Part shown: positions 27,869 through 38,906 of the stretch, piece after piece
Layout: every line of letters begins with the position of its first letter
How positions within the stretch are numbered: the first letter of the stretch is position 1
Origin: an uncultured Paracoccaceae bacterium
GTDB taxonomy: Bacteria > Pseudomonadota > Alphaproteobacteria > Rhodobacterales > Rhodobacteraceae
Direction of reading: 5' to 3'
DNA length: 64,000 bases
Assembly (NCBI GenBank): GCA_934500835.1
Contig: CAKSTR010000013.1
Span: forward strand, 1 to 64,000
Made by a program: the position numbers and the translations under genes
The notes under the pieces: model-generated
Told to the model about the DNA's origin: nothing
Databases searched by the model: none
What the model saw: the letters and a program-made list of their open reading frames with translations, nothing else

Positions 27869-29208
27869 GCCGGAAACTCTTTGGCACCGATGGCGTGCGC
27901 GGCCGGGCCAATACCTATCCGATGACGGCCGAGGTGGCGCTGAAGCTGGGGGCGGCGGCGGGCCGCTACTTCCGCCGCGACGGATCGGCTGCGCATCGGG
28001 TGGTGATCGGCAAGGATACCCGGCTGTCGGGCTATATGCTGGAAAATGCGCTGACGGCTGGCCTGTGCTCGACGGGCATGAACGTGCTGCTGCTGGGACC
28101 GGTGCCGACGCCTGGGGTGGGGTTCCTGACCCGCTCGATGCGGGCGGATCTGGGGGTGATGATCTCGGCCAGCCACAACCCGCATCAGGACAACGGCATC
28201 AAGTTCTTCGGCCCCGACGGGTTCAAGCTGTCGGACGCCGCCGAGGCCGAGATCGAAGCGATGCTGGACGGAGAGATCCAGCCCGCACAGGCCGAGAACA
28301 TCGGCCGGGCCAGGCGGATCGAGGATGGCCGCGGCCGCTATCAGGAATTCGTCAAGACCAGCTTCCCCTCGGGGCTGCGGCTGGATGGGCTGAATGTGGT
28401 GGTCGATTGCGCCAATGGCGCGGCCTGGCGCGCCGCCCCCGAAGTGCTGTGGGAACTGGGGGCCGATGTGATTCCGATCGGGGTCAGCCCCAATGGCACC
28501 AATATCAACGACCGCTGCGGATCGACCCATACCGAGACGGCGGCCGAGGCCGTGGTGGCCCATGGTGCCCATGTCGGCATCGCGCTGGATGGCGACGCCG
28601 ACCGGGTGATGATCCTGGACGAGAACGGCAATGTCGCCGATGGCGATCAGATCATGGCGCTTCTGGCGGCCCGCTGGGCCGATGAGGGGCGGCTGAAGGG
28701 CGGCACACTGGTCGCCACGGTGATGTCGAACCTGGGGCTGGAGCGGTTTCTCGATGGCCGGGGCCTGCGGCTGGAGCGCACTGCGGTGGGCGACCGCTAC
28801 GTCGTCGAGGCGATGCGGTCGGGCGGGTTCAATCTGGGCGGAGAGCAGTCGGGCCATATCGTGATGACCGACTATGCCACCACCGGGGACGGCCTGATCG
28901 CGGCGCTGCAGTTCCTGGCCGAGATGGTGCGCAGCGGCCAGAAGGCCAGCCAGTTGGTCCGCCAGTTCGAGACCGTGCCCCAGATGCTGAAGAACGTGCG
29001 CTTTGCCGCCGGAAAGAAGCCTTTGGACGAGGCCGGCGTGAAAGCGGCGATTGCGGCGAACGAGGCCCGGATCAAGGGCAAGGGCCGCATCCTTATCCGC
29101 AAATCCGGCACCGAACCGCTGATCCGGGTGATGGCGGAATGCGAGGACGAAACCCTGCTTGTGGCCGTGGTGGACGAGATCGTCGGCGCCGTCGAGGCGG
29201 CGGTCTGA
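27865..29208 (+). CDS. glmM: Phosphoglucosamine mutase
   Basis: Interconverts glucosamine-6-P and glucosamine-1-P for UDP-GlcNAc, feeding peptidoglycan and LPS. 447 residues. Markers: [14 protein letters not shown] at the N-terminus, the phosphoserine loop [19 protein letters not shown] with Ser103, metal loop [11 protein letters not shown] near residue 241, and sugar loop GEQSGHIVM near residue 325. The [12 protein letters not shown] phosphate-binding loop lies near residue 412. The position of the phosphoserine matches the E. coli enzyme within one residue. Translationally coupled to folP; the folP-glmM order is conserved in many proteobacteria. Confidence 0.97.
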   Translation: MSRKLFGTDGVRGRANTYPMTAEVALKLGAAAGRYFRRDGSAAHRVVIGKDTRLSGYMLENALTAGLCSTGMNVLLLGPVPTPGVGFLTRSMRADLGVMISASHNPHQDNGIKFFGPDGFKLSDAAEAEIEAMLDGEIQPAQAENIGRARRIEDGRGRYQEFVKTSFPSGLRLDGLNVVVDCANGAAWRAAPEVLWELGADVIPIGVSPNGTNINDRCGSTHTETAAEAVVAHGAHVGIALDGDADRVMILDENGNVADGDQIMALLAARWADEGRLKGGTLVATVMSNLGLERFLDGRGLRLERTAVGDRYVVEAMRSGGFNLGGEQSGHIVMTDYATTGDGLIAALQFLAEMVRSGQKASQLVRQFETVPQMLKNVRFAAGKKPLDEAGVKAAIAANEARIKGKGRILIRKSGTEPLIRVMAECEDETLLVAVVDEIVGAVEAAV

Positions 29209-29304
29209 CGCCTGCCTGCCGGTTCGGGGGCATTCGGCATCTGGCCTTGGTCCGTCCACGGGCGTAGCCTTGGGCCAAAGGGTCGAAGGCCCGACGGAGG
29301 CAAC

Positions 29305-30102
29305 ATGAAACCGATCTGGATCGCATTGGCGCTGCTGCCCGGCATGGCCGGGGCCGAGGAATGGGCCTTGGCCGGGCACAAGGTGCAGTTGGAAGAGCTT
29401 GCCGAAGGCGGCTATCGGCTGACGGCCGATGGCGCAGTGATGCTTGAGGACTGGCAGGTCTTCGCCAATGAGGCGGCCGAGATTCCGGGCGGGGCGCTGA
29501 TCCATGGCAGTTCGGGCCCCGGCGGCAATGCCTGCGCAGCGCCTCCCTTCGTCCTGTGGCTGCCCGACGGTGCCCCCGCACGGCTGGATGGTCCGGCAGA
29601 CACCTGTTCCTATCTGGAAGGGCAGCTGCAAGACGGCCGTATCACTTGGACCAGCGAGCCGGTGCCCGGCGAGATGACCGAAAGCTGGCTCTGGACCGCC
29701 GAGGGTGGGCTGGTCGCGGGACCGTCCTCGGCCTTTGCCCCCGATCCCGGCCGCGGCTGGGAGGCGCTGCCCGAACTGGCCGACCAGCACCCGGCCGAGG
29801 CGATGCGGCTGCAGCCGGTCTATGACGCGGTGAAATCGGGTCTGGGCGATGAGTTTCCCGACTTTGCCGAACGCATCTCGGGCCTTGGCTCGGGCGGGTT
29901 GATCGGGACGGACTATTATGGCGAGGCCTGCATCAAGGCGACCTGCGACATCGACACTGCAGCACTGTGGCTGGACGCCGCCCGGCGCGAGGTCTTTGCC
30001 TTCTGGCGCACCGCCGAAGGCGGAGAACTGCGGCTTTACCCGGCCGACCGGACGCTGTGGCCCGAAGGGGCGCTGGCGAAACTGGTCGAAGCGGGCGGCT
30101 GA
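29305..30102 (+). CDS. Exported protein of unknown function
   Basis: Not recognised. 265 residues with a signal peptide (MKPIWIALALLPGMAGAEE). The mature protein contains four cysteines (GGNACAAPP, ADTCSYLEG, EACIKATCD) that could form two disulfides, and Trp-rich strands (RITWTSEPVP, ESWLWTAEGG) suggesting a beta-rich periplasmic domain. GGAGG lies close before the ATG. It is convergent with the methyltransferase gene, 6 bp between stops. Confidence 0.75.
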   Translation: MKPIWIALALLPGMAGAEEWALAGHKVQLEELAEGGYRLTADGAVMLEDWQVFANEAAEIPGGALIHGSSGPGGNACAAPPFVLWLPDGAPARLDGPADTCSYLEGQLQDGRITWTSEPVPGEMTESWLWTAEGGLVAGPSSAFAPDPGRGWEALPELADQHPAEAMRLQPVYDAVKSGLGDEFPDFAERISGLGSGGLIGTDYYGEACIKATCDIDTAALWLDAARREVFAFWRTAEGGELRLYPADRTLWPEGALAKLVEAGG

Positions 30103-30108
30103 CAGGAT

Positions 30109-30936
30109 TCAGGCCCGGCTGAGCCAAAGCGAGCCGCCACCGGAAGCGGAGATCATCGGCAGCGCCGGGCAGATTGGGGCAAGGTCTGCCGCCATGTCTC
30201 GATGGACGAAATAGGTCGAAAGCTCGGGCCGGAAGGCACCGGACAGTAGCCAGCCGATCAACGCAGTCTGTTCGTTCCAGCGAGCGCCTTCCCATTCGGC
30301 GGGGTAGGGGTAGGGCAGATAGATGTCATGCAGATGGACGATCACCCCCGACTTGAGCCGGGGGAACATCCGGTTCAACAGGATGTCAAGATCGAAGCCC
30401 TGCTGAAGCAGGTGACTGCCATCGATGAAGAGGATGTCGCTTGCGGTCAGCTCTTCAGCAAGCGGCACATCCGCGATTGACAGTACACGTCGCCGGAAAG
30501 TGACGGGCAGGGTCTCGATACCGATGCGGGGCGCGGGGTCGATGCAGGTGATCCGGGTTCCCGTGGCATTGTCGAGTGCGGCACGCGCCATGAAATGAGT
30601 GGAATTGCCCGATCCGATTTCCAGGATGCGCGCCGGGCGCCAGCGGGCAACAGCGGTATAGATCGCAGCGCCGTCGAGAGGCGAAAGATAGGAGCTTTGC
30701 CACTCGGGGCGGGGCGCATCGCCTTGGTCGAAGGCGGCAAAGCGCGCCTCTTGCGCATGGATGTCGGCAAGAAAGGCGCGGAAAGACGGGCGCTGCGCAT
30801 CAAAGATCGCGCGAACCTCCGGGTAGTCCGGCACCGCCCAGGGTGATGCGTCAAGATAGGCATAGGGCGTTACAAAGCCCCGGCGGCCGAGACCCATGCG
30901 GGACAGAAGGTTCCAGATCCTCTGGCTGCCGGACAT
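30109..30936 (-). CDS. Class I SAM-dependent methyltransferase-like protein
   Basis: 275 residues. The glycine-rich SAM motif is ARILEIGSGNSTHFMARA near residue 97, with a following acidic residue in ITCIDPAPRIG and FIDGSHLLQQGFDLDILLN near residue 165. HLHDIYLPYPYPAEW near 200 is typical of Methyltransf_24-type proteins acting on sugars or small metabolites. Substrate unknown. GGAGG lies 9 nt before the ATG at 30936, which is preferred over the open frame to 31017. It follows ilvC on the same strand after a hairpin. Confidence 0.8.
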   Translation of the reverse strand: MSGSQRIWNLLSRMGLGRRGFVTPYAYLDASPWAVPDYPEVRAIFDAQRPSFRAFLADIHAQEARFAAFDQGDAPRPEWQSSYLSPLDGAAIYTAVARWRPARILEIGSGNSTHFMARAALDNATGTRITCIDPAPRIGIETLPVTFRRRVLSIADVPLAEELTASDILFIDGSHLLQQGFDLDILLNRMFPRLKSGVIVHLHDIYLPYPYPAEWEGARWNEQTALIGWLLSGAFRPELSTYFVHRDMAADLAPICPALPMISASGGGSLWLSRA

Positions 30937-30960
30937 CGCTTGGGCCCTCCCGTTGGGGTC

Positions 30961-30984
30961 AGGATGGGCTGGTCCGCCCATCCT
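30961..30984. terminator. Hairpin between ilvC and the methyltransferase gene
   Basis: AGGATGGGC (30961-30969) pairs with GCCCATCCT (30976-30984) around a 6-nt loop. A four-T run follows on the plus strand only, so it is a good structure but not an ideal terminator for minus-strand ilvC. Confidence 0.45.
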
Positions 30985-30997
30985 GTTTTGGTTCAGA

Positions 30998-32602
<1,605 letters not shown>

Positions 32603-32606
<4 letters not shown>

Positions 32607-33085
32607 TCGACCTTGATGACACCGACCGCGCCTTTCTGCGCGCGCTGTCGCAGGATGCCACGCTGTCGGCGGGCGAGTTGGGCCGGCGCTTCGGGCTAAG
32701 CCAGCCCGCGGCATGGCGGCGGGTCAGGCGGCTGGAGGAGGCGGGGGTGATCGCCGGGCGCCGGGTGGTGGTGGACCGGGCCGCACTCGGCTTTGGGGTG
32801 ACGGTCTTTCTTGGCATCAAGCTGGCAACGCGCGGCCGGGTCAGCCTTGAGGATTTCGAACGCGCCGTTGCCGCCATCCCCGAGGTGCAGCTGGTCCAGC
32901 ACGTCCTTGGCCTGTTCGACTACCGCCTGCGCGTGGTGGCCCGCGACATCGCGGATTTTGAACGGGTGCTGCGGCGGCGGATCATGACACTGCCGGGGGT
33001 GGGCAACGTCGAGGCCAATGTGCTTTTGACCGAAGAGCGACGACCCGGGCCGCTTGGTGTGGCGGAATTGGTCGTGAAGGGATGA
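32603..33085 (+). CDS. Lrp/AsnC-family regulator 2
   Basis: Second Lrp-type regulator, 160 residues. HTH: LDDTDRAFLRALSQDATLSAGELGRRFGLSQPAAWRRVRRLEEAG; effector domain from LGFGVTVFLGIKL onwards with LVQHVLGLFDYRLRVVARD. It is related to the upstream copy but clearly divergent. It starts with GTG inside the upstream stop. Control of ilvC by one or both is inferred from position only. Confidence 0.9.
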
Positions 33086-33125
33086 CCTGTTGCCGCTAGT
33101 CTGCCCCGCAGTCAGGGAGTTGCAG

Positions 33126-34229
33126 ATGAAGATTGCGAAACTTGAGACTTTCGGCACCGAATTCGTGTGCTTCGTCAAGGTGACGGCCGATACGGGCGAT
33201 TTCGGCTGGGGCCAGTGCTCGACCTATATGGCCGACGTGACGGCCGAAGTGTTCCACCGCCAGGTCGCGCCTCATGCCCTGGGCACGCGGGTCGAGGATC
33301 TGGAAGACACGCTGCGGCTGATCTACGAGCGCGAGCACAAGTTCCCGGGCAGCTATCTGCGCCGGGCGCAGGCGGGCCTTGATACGGCGGTCTGGGATCT
33401 TCTGGGCCGCGTGCAGGGCAAGCCGGTGGCGGAGCTTCTGGGAGGCTCGGCAGGGCCGGTGCGGGCCTATGCGTCCTCGATGAAGCGCGACATCACCCCG
33501 CAGGATGAGGCCGCGCGTTTCCTGCGCCTGCGCGATGCGCATGGTTTCACCGCCTTCAAATGGCGGGTGGGTGCCGAATGCGGGCGTGACCGCGACGAAT
33601 GGCCTGGACGGACCGAAGAGGTGATTCCGGTGGTCTCCAAGGCCTTGGGCGACGGCGTGGACAAGTTGGTCGATGGCAACTCTTGCTACTCGCCGGCGAA
33701 GGCCATCGAGGTCGGCCGGATGCTGGAAGACAACGGCATCGGCCATTTCGAGGAGCCCTGCCCCTATTGGGAGGTGGACCAGACCGCCGAAGTCCGCCGC
33801 GCACTGAAGATCGACGTCGCGGGGGGCGAGCAGGATTGCGAACTGACCGCATGGCAATTGGCGATCGAGCACAAGGCCGTCGACATCCTGCAACCCGACA
33901 TCATGTATATGGGCGGCATCTGCCGCACGCTTGAGGTCTGCCGGATGGGCCATGCCGCCGGCCTGCCGATCACGCCCCATGCGGCGAATATGGGGCTGGT
34001 GACGATGTGCACCATGCACCTTTTGCGGGCGATCCCGAATCCGGGCAAGTATCTGGAGTTCTCCATCGAGGGTCCGGACTATTACCCCTGGCAGGACGGG
34101 CTGTTCCTTGGCGACCCCCACCGGATCGTCGATGGCAATGCCATTGTCACGGACGCCCCGGGCTGGGGCGTGGAGATCAATCCCGCCTGGCTGGAGAAGT
34201 CGCGGCACCGGGTCAGCGAACGGGGCTGA
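33126..34229 (+). CDS. Enolase-superfamily (mandelate racemase/muconate lactonising-type) enzyme
   Basis: Probably an acid-sugar dehydratase or racemase/epimerase. 367 residues. The N-terminal capping domain has LRRAQAGLDTAVWDLLGRVQGKPV near residue 77. In the barrel are FKWRVGAE near residue 144 (KxR catalytic motif), metal ligands in LVDGNS, FEEPCPYW and GGEQDC, then QPDIMYMGG and the general base in PHAANMG (His near 287). The His-Asp dyad places it in the mandelate racemase subgroup; KxR is seen in several sugar-acid dehydratases. AGGGAG precedes the ATG at 33126. The substrate cannot be assigned. Confidence 0.82.
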   Translation: MKIAKLETFGTEFVCFVKVTADTGDFGWGQCSTYMADVTAEVFHRQVAPHALGTRVEDLEDTLRLIYEREHKFPGSYLRRAQAGLDTAVWDLLGRVQGKPVAELLGGSAGPVRAYASSMKRDITPQDEAARFLRLRDAHGFTAFKWRVGAECGRDRDEWPGRTEEVIPVVSKALGDGVDKLVDGNSCYSPAKAIEVGRMLEDNGIGHFEEPCPYWEVDQTAEVRRALKIDVAGGEQDCELTAWQLAIEHKAVDILQPDIMYMGGICRTLEVCRMGHAAGLPITPHAANMGLVTMCTMHLLRAIPNPGKYLEFSIEGPDYYPWQDGLFLGDPHRIVDGNAIVTDAPGWGVEINPAWLEKSRHRVSERG

Positions 34230-34565
34230 GTGACTCGGAAAACCGCTGCTCGGCTGGGTTGAGTGGATCATACCAGCGGCCGGATTACCGTCCCGGCCGG
34301 ATTGACAGGCGCGTAAGCGCCCCCGGCCAGCGCCCGACCGCCCCATGGGCGGGCGCTTTTGCGCCGTCTGCTCTTCGTTCAGGCTGCGGGAGAGGCCGCA
34401 CCATAAACCGCCAGCCTCGCAGCGTCCTATGCGCCCGCCCGCGGTCGGGCGCTGGCCTGTCGTCGCGCTGATGGTTCTGTCCAGATCGGGCTTTATCTGG
34501 CGTTTTCTGGCCCTTGCAGTTCGCGCGGCAACCTCAGACACTGGCGGCAAAAGCAGGAGGAACCC
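34230..34565. other. Intergenic region of 336 bp
   Basis: No gene supported. It holds a hairpin terminator (34329-34360), a repeated CCGGCCGGATT segment (around 34278 and 34294), and AGGAGG close before the aminotransferase start at 34566. Short frames here have shadow-like composition. Confidence 0.6.
34329..34360 (+). terminator. Terminator after the enolase-superfamily gene
   Basis: AGCGCCCG (34329-34336) pairs with CGGGCGCT (34350-34357), 13-nt loop, with four T residues ending the stem. It lies 100 bp after the gene stop and separates it from the aminotransferase gene. Confidence 0.6.
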
Positions 34566-35690
34566 ATGCCCGGATTGCACGCCCATATCGACCCCGAGGG
34601 GCTTGAGGAATTCTCGGTCGTCTTCACCGACCGCAGCCTGAACCACATGTCGGCGCGGTTCCAGGGCGTGATGCGCGATGTCTCGGGCCTGGTGAAAGAG
34701 GTCTACAAGGGCAGTGCGGTGGCATTGGTGCCCGGCGGCGGCACCTATGCGATGGAGGCGGTGGCGCGGCAGTTCGGGCAGGGCCGGGCGCTGATCGTGC
34801 GCAATGGCTGGTTCAGCTATCGCTGGACGCAGATATTTGACGCCGGCGGCTTCGCAGCCGAAACCCATGTGGCGATGGCCCGGCCATCGGGCAATGCGCC
34901 GCAATCGGCCTACGCCCCGCCGCCGATCGACGAGGTGTTGGCCAAGATCCACGAGGTGAAGCCCGAAGCGGTGTTCGCGCCGCATGTCGAAACCTCAAGC
35001 GGGATCATCCTGCCCGACGACTATATCGCCGCGCTGGCCAGGGCCGCGCATGAGGTGGGCGCGCTGCTGGTGCTGGATTGCATCGCCTCGGGCTGCATCT
35101 GGGTGGATATGGCGGCGACCGGGGTGGATGTGCTGATCTCGGCCCCGCAAAAGGGCTGGTCGGCCTCGCCCTCTGCCGGGATCGTGGTGCTGTCGCCGGC
35201 GGCAGAGAAGCGGCTGGAGGAAACCGCCTCCAATTCCTTTGCGCTGGATCTGAAGAAATGGCGCAGCATCATGGCGGCCTATGAGGGCGGCGGGCATGCC
35301 TATCATGCCACCATGCCCACGGACGCGATCCTTGGCATGCGCGACGCCATGGCCGAGACCAAGGCCATGGGCTTTGACGCCGCGCGCGACGCGCAATGGG
35401 CGCTTGGCCGGGCGGTGCGCAAGATGCTGGCTGAACGCGGGGTGAAATCGGTGGCGGCCGAGGGCTTCCAGGCCCCGGGCGTGGTGGTCAGCTTCACCGA
35501 AGACCCCGCCGTGCAGAACGGCGCCAAGTTCCGCGAGAGGGGCGTGCAGATCGCGGCCGGGGTGCCGCTGCAAGTGGGCGAGGGCGCCGAGTTCCGCACC
35601 TTCCGCCTTGGGCTGTTCGGACTGGACAAGCTGAAGGATGTGCCGGGCACGGTGGCGCGGCTGGAGCGTGCGGCCGAGGGTGTGCTTTAA
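34566..35690 (+). CDS. Class V aminotransferase
   Basis: Fold-type I PLP enzyme of the alanine-glyoxylate/serine-pyruvate aminotransferase group. 374 residues. VALVPGGGTYAMEAVARQF near residue 55 binds phosphate, HVETSSGIILPDDY near residue 140 and LLVLDCIASGCIWVDM near residue 168 carry the PLP aspartate. ISAPQKGWSASPSAG near residue 192 carries the Schiff-base lysine. The C-terminal FRLGLFGLDK is the usual end block. AGGAGG lies just upstream. Its neighbours (enolase-superfamily enzyme and racemase-like protein) hint at hydroxy/amino acid metabolism, but the substrate is unknown. Confidence 0.87.
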   Translation: MPGLHAHIDPEGLEEFSVVFTDRSLNHMSARFQGVMRDVSGLVKEVYKGSAVALVPGGGTYAMEAVARQFGQGRALIVRNGWFSYRWTQIFDAGGFAAETHVAMARPSGNAPQSAYAPPPIDEVLAKIHEVKPEAVFAPHVETSSGIILPDDYIAALARAAHEVGALLVLDCIASGCIWVDMAATGVDVLISAPQKGWSASPSAGIVVLSPAAEKRLEETASNSFALDLKKWRSIMAAYEGGGHAYHATMPTDAILGMRDAMAETKAMGFDAARDAQWALGRAVRKMLAERGVKSVAAEGFQAPGVVVSFTEDPAVQNGAKFRERGVQIAAGVPLQVGEGAEFRTFRLGLFGLDKLKDVPGTVARLERAAEGVL

Positions 35691-35755
35691 CCCTCGCTTC
35701 CGAACTGTCGGCGGGACGGGGGATGCCGGAGACGGACGATCCGCCCACTCGCCGC

Positions 35756-36442
35756 TCAGGCCAGATCCGCAAGCGACAAGCGATCCGTGGCAAGGTCGGC
35801 CAACATGGCCGCATGGACCTCCAGCGCGTCAATGACCGGAAATCCGGGATCGCGGCCATCGAAGGCCAGAAGCAGATCGGTTCCGGCCAGCGCCACCGCT
35901 TCGGCCTCGCGCCGGATCATGCTGTGCCCGGCTTCGAACAGAAGCTGCCGGGTCGCCTCATCACACTGGCCCGCGACCGCCATGTCCTGATAGGCCTTGC
36001 CGACGGCATCCAGATTGTCGGGCACCAGCAACTCGCAGCGGCGCATCTGGCCGAAAAGCCGGGTTTGCATCGCGCGGCCCGTCCCCAGAAGCCCGACTTT
36101 CGCAAAGCCACGGTCCGCGCAGAACAGATCCAGCGGCAGGACGGCCGATAGCAACGGCAGGGGGCTGAGGGCAAGCGTCTCTTCCCAGCAAAACAGCGGG
36201 CCGATGGCTGTGATGCTGGCGAGTTGTGCGCCGGCGGCCTTCAGCCGGTGCAGAAGGCTGGCGAAGATCTCGGCCTGCGCTTGCGTGCGACCGGCCAGAT
36301 TGTTGGCCAGAACCTCACGGATGTCAGCCTCGACCATGGTAAGGTCCAGCTTTGCGCCGCGTGCGGCGGCGATCTGGGTAAGACGTTGATAGTAAACCAC
36401 CGAAGCCGCAGGGCCGAGACCGGAAATCAGGCCTATATGCAA
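35756..36442 (-). CDS. Asp/Glu racemase-like protein lacking both catalytic cysteines
   Basis: 228 residues aligning by eye along its length with YgeA-type aspartate/glutamate racemases: IGLISGLGPAASVVYY at the N-terminus, LLHRLKAAGAQ near residue 64, KVGLLGTGRAMQT near residue 113 and FPVIDALEVHAA near the end. The first cysteine motif (CTNTMH in YgeA) is replaced by TAIGPL, and the second (GCTEI) by AFDGRD. Two-base racemisation therefore seems impossible. It may bind an amino acid or catalyse another reaction. The start is TTG, with AAGGGGG about 6 nt upstream. Confidence 0.72.
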   Translation of the reverse strand: MHIGLISGLGPAASVVYYQRLTQIAAARGAKLDLTMVEADIREVLANNLAGRTQAQAEIFASLLHRLKAAGAQLASITAIGPLFCWEETLALSPLPLLSAVLPLDLFCADRGFAKVGLLGTGRAMQTRLFGQMRRCELLVPDNLDAVGKAYQDMAVAGQCDEATRQLLFEAGHSMIRREAEAVALAGTDLLLAFDGRDPGFPVIDALEVHAAMLADLATDRLSLADLA

Positions 36443-36665
36443 GGTTGCCCCCTTGTTGAACGCCGGCAGGACCGGGCCTGCAGTATTCCACAGAGCCGCA
36501 GCCGCTGTCGATCCGTGGCAAGGAAAGCACGGTGCGCCCTGCGGCGGATGGGACGGCGCCCGGCTTTGCCCGCCGTATCGTGGGGAAGAAGCTGCGCGGT
36601 TGGACCTTGGCCACAGCCAGTCCGCGGCCCGGCATGATAATCAGGCCGGGGGCGGGTTCACCCTA

Positions 36666-37862
36666 TCAGCGCAGACCCAGCCCGGCCCGCATCAGCGTCC
36701 GGCGCAGGGGGGCGATGGAGTAGAGCGTGTCCAGAACCCCGGCACGCAGGTCGCGCAGCCCCTGGGCACCCATCATCGAGGCGCGGTTCAGCGCGTCGAT
36801 TCCGGTGACGCGCATCCGCACGTCGCGGTGGCGGGCGCGGTGATAGGCGTCCAGCATCGCGGCCGATCCCACATCGTCAGGGCGCGCGGTGGCAAGCTTC
36901 AGCAGGGCGGCCAGATCGGCCAGACTCATGTTCAGCCCCTGCGCGCCGATGGGCGGCACGACATGCGCGGCTTCGGCCAGAAGGGCGGTGCGCTGGCCGG
37001 CCAGCCGCTCGGCGATCTGCGCGATGATCGGCCAGGTCGTCAGCCGCGACACCACGGTCAGCGGCCCGAGGATGCCGCAGGAACGCGCGTTCAGCGCCGC
37101 GCCGAAGTCGCCTGCCGGCAGGGCGGCAAGACGCGCGACCTCGGGCCCGGTCTCCATCCAGACCACGGCCGAGGCCGGTTTGCCCTCCCGGTCGGGCAGG
37201 GGGACAAGGGTGAACGGCCCGCCGGAGCGGTGGATCTCGGTCGAGACATTGCCATGCGGGATCGGGTGGGTGACGGCAAAGGCCAGCGCCTTCTGGCCAT
37301 AGCGCAGCGTCTTGACCGGAATGCCAAGGGCTGCGCGCATGGTCGAGTTGCGGCCATCGGCGGCGGCGACCATCCGTGCCGCGACAGTGTTGCCGTCCGA
37401 CAGGGTCACCAGCGCCTCGGTCTCGCGGGTGAACAGGGCGGTGGCTGACGTCCCCGGCCGGAATGAGACATTGGGCATCCCGGCCAGGCGGGCGGAAATC
37501 TCGCGCCGCAACAACCAGTTGGGCAGGTTCCAGCCGAATGGCTGGTCCGAGATTTCGGCGGCGTTGAAGTCTTTGACGATGCGCGGCTCGGCCACCGGCC
37601 CGCCGGCATCGATGATGCGCATGATCTGCAGGGGGGCGGCAAAGGGCAGAAGCCGGTCCCAAAGACCGGCGGTCCGCAGCACGGCGATGGAAGGCTGCAG
37701 GAAGGCGGTCGAGCGCAGATCGGAGCCGGCGGCATCCTCTTGCGTCACCGGCGGGTCGGGATCGACACAGATCACCTGGAACCCGGCGGCCCCGAAAGCC
37801 GCCGCCGCCGTCAGCCCGGCGATACCGCCGCCGGATACAAGGATATCGGTGTTCTCACGCAA
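36666..37862 (-). CDS. UbiH/UbiF-family FAD-dependent ubiquinone-biosynthesis hydroxylase
   Basis: Flavin monooxygenase hydroxylating the ubiquinone ring, or a close relative. 398 residues. ILVSGGGIAGLTAAAAF (about 7) is the FAD dinucleotide fold. AADGRNSTMRAALGI near residue 165 is the DG motif. LLAEAAHVVPPIGAQGLNMSLADLAALLKL near residue 290 is the GD-type FAD-ribityl motif, here EAAH in place of the common GDAAH. Position-specific hydroxylation cannot be told from sequence. TTG is the only plausible start before the FAD fold. Confidence 0.87.
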   Translation of the reverse strand: MRENTDILVSGGGIAGLTAAAAFGAAGFQVICVDPDPPVTQEDAAGSDLRSTAFLQPSIAVLRTAGLWDRLLPFAAPLQIMRIIDAGGPVAEPRIVKDFNAAEISDQPFGWNLPNWLLRREISARLAGMPNVSFRPGTSATALFTRETEALVTLSDGNTVAARMVAAADGRNSTMRAALGIPVKTLRYGQKALAFAVTHPIPHGNVSTEIHRSGGPFTLVPLPDREGKPASAVVWMETGPEVARLAALPAGDFGAALNARSCGILGPLTVVSRLTTWPIIAQIAERLAGQRTALLAEAAHVVPPIGAQGLNMSLADLAALLKLATARPDDVGSAAMLDAYHRARHRDVRMRVTGIDALNRASMMGAQGLRDLRAGVLDTLYSIAPLRRTLMRAGLGLR

Positions 37863-37934
37863 AGCACTGGCCCGCCTTTCGCCGCTTGGTATAGGCCCAT
37901 GCGCGATGCTTGGCGAGGCGGCAATCTGCCCCGG

Positions 37935-38177
37935 TCAGCCCTTGCCCTTCGGACCGAAGGGCCAGGAGATGACGATGAAGAACAGAAAGACCAGCGGCAC
38001 GGCGGCAATGGCCGCAAGGGTGAACACCACGGCGCCCCATTTCAGCGCGGCCAGCACGAGAAGGGTGAAGGCAATGACAATGGCGTAAAGCACATTGTCG
38101 GTATCTTCGGAAATCTCGCGGGCCATGCGTCCGATCACGGGAATGGCGTAAAGCGGGTTGGCGGCGGGCTGGGGCAT
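37935..38177 (-). CDS. Small inner-membrane protein
   Basis: Unknown function. 80 residues with two membrane helices (VLYAIVIAFTLLVLAAL and FTLAAIAAVPLVFLFFIVISW) and a positively charged end (GPKGKG). The short N-terminus reads MPQPAANPLYAIPVIGRMA. AGGA precedes the ATG at 38177 by about 7 nt. It lies upstream of the ubiH-type gene on the same strand, with about 70 bp between them. Confidence 0.75.
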   Translation of the reverse strand: MPQPAANPLYAIPVIGRMAREISEDTDNVLYAIVIAFTLLVLAALKWGAVVFTLAAIAAVPLVFLFFIVISWPFGPKGKG

Positions 38178-38255
38178 CGGCGGTTCCTGTGCTGTGCCGG
38201 CACTATAGAAAATGCCGGCCTGCCCGCCCATCGGACCGAATGACGCATCCTTCGT

Positions 38256-38906
38256 TCAGCTTTGCAGAAGCCGGCCCAGAAACTCGGTCAGATCGGTGGC
38301 GTGGTGGTGGATATGCGGCGCCTCCAGCCGCTCGGGCGCGATATGGACCGTGCGCATTCCAAGAGCATGCGGCACGGCCAGATTGCGCGGATCATCCTCG
38401 AACATCGAGGCAGAGGAAGGATCGAAGCCGTCGGCGGCCAGAACCGCGTCAAAAGCCGCGCGCGCGGGCTTGGGGTGGAAGGCGGTCTCCTCGACACCGT
38501 AGACCGCGTCGAACAGCCCGCTCAGCCCGCGCGCCTGCAGCACCCGGCCGGCATAGGCCGCATCGGCATTGGTATGGACGATCCGCCGGCCGGGCAGCGC
38601 GGCAAGTCTCGTTGCCAGCAGCGGATCGGGCCGCAGGGTCGAAAAATCGATGTCATGCACCGCCGCCAGATACTCGCCCGGGGCGATGTCATGTTCGGCC
38701 ATCAGCCCGGCAAGGGTGGTGCCGTAAAGGCTCCAGTATTCCCGGCGCAGCTGGTCGGCGTGGTCGCGGCTTACCGACAGGCGGGCCATGACCCAATCGG
38801 TCATCTTGACTTCGATCTGGTCGAAAAGACGGGCCGAGGGTGGGTAAAGCGTGTTGTCGAGGTCGAAGACCCAGGTCTTCACATGCTGGAAATCATGATG
38901 GGGCAT
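38256..38906 (-). CDS. HAD-superfamily pyrimidine 5'-nucleotidase
   Basis: Phosphatase of the HAD family, SDT1-like subgroup, dephosphorylating pyrimidine nucleoside monophosphates or similar. 216 residues. Motif I WVFDLDNTLYPPSARLFDQI near residue 12 has the nucleophile Asp and the SDT1-type tail. Motif II is VHTNAD near 110, motif III K in FHPKPARAAFD near 143 and motif IV MFEDDPRNL near 167. A clear four-motif HAD. It is transcribed away from the gntR gene. Confidence 0.85.
   Translation of the reverse strand: MPHHDFQHVKTWVFDLDNTLYPPSARLFDQIEVKMTDWVMARLSVSRDHADQLRREYWSLYGTTLAGLMAEHDIAPGEYLAAVHDIDFSTLRPDPLLATRLAALPGRRIVHTNADAAYAGRVLQARGLSGLFDAVYGVEETAFHPKPARAAFDAVLAADGFDPSSASMFEDDPRNLAVPHALGMRTVHIAPERLEAPHIHHHATDLTEFLGRLLQS

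Noticed and set aside
34345..34641. 98-codon frame before the aminotransferase
   Set aside because: Overlaps the aminotransferase start in another frame and spans the terminator; composition shadow-like.
36443..36665. Short frames between the racemase-like and ubiH-type genes
   Set aside because: No ribosome site, start or motif; treated as ordinary intergenic DNA.
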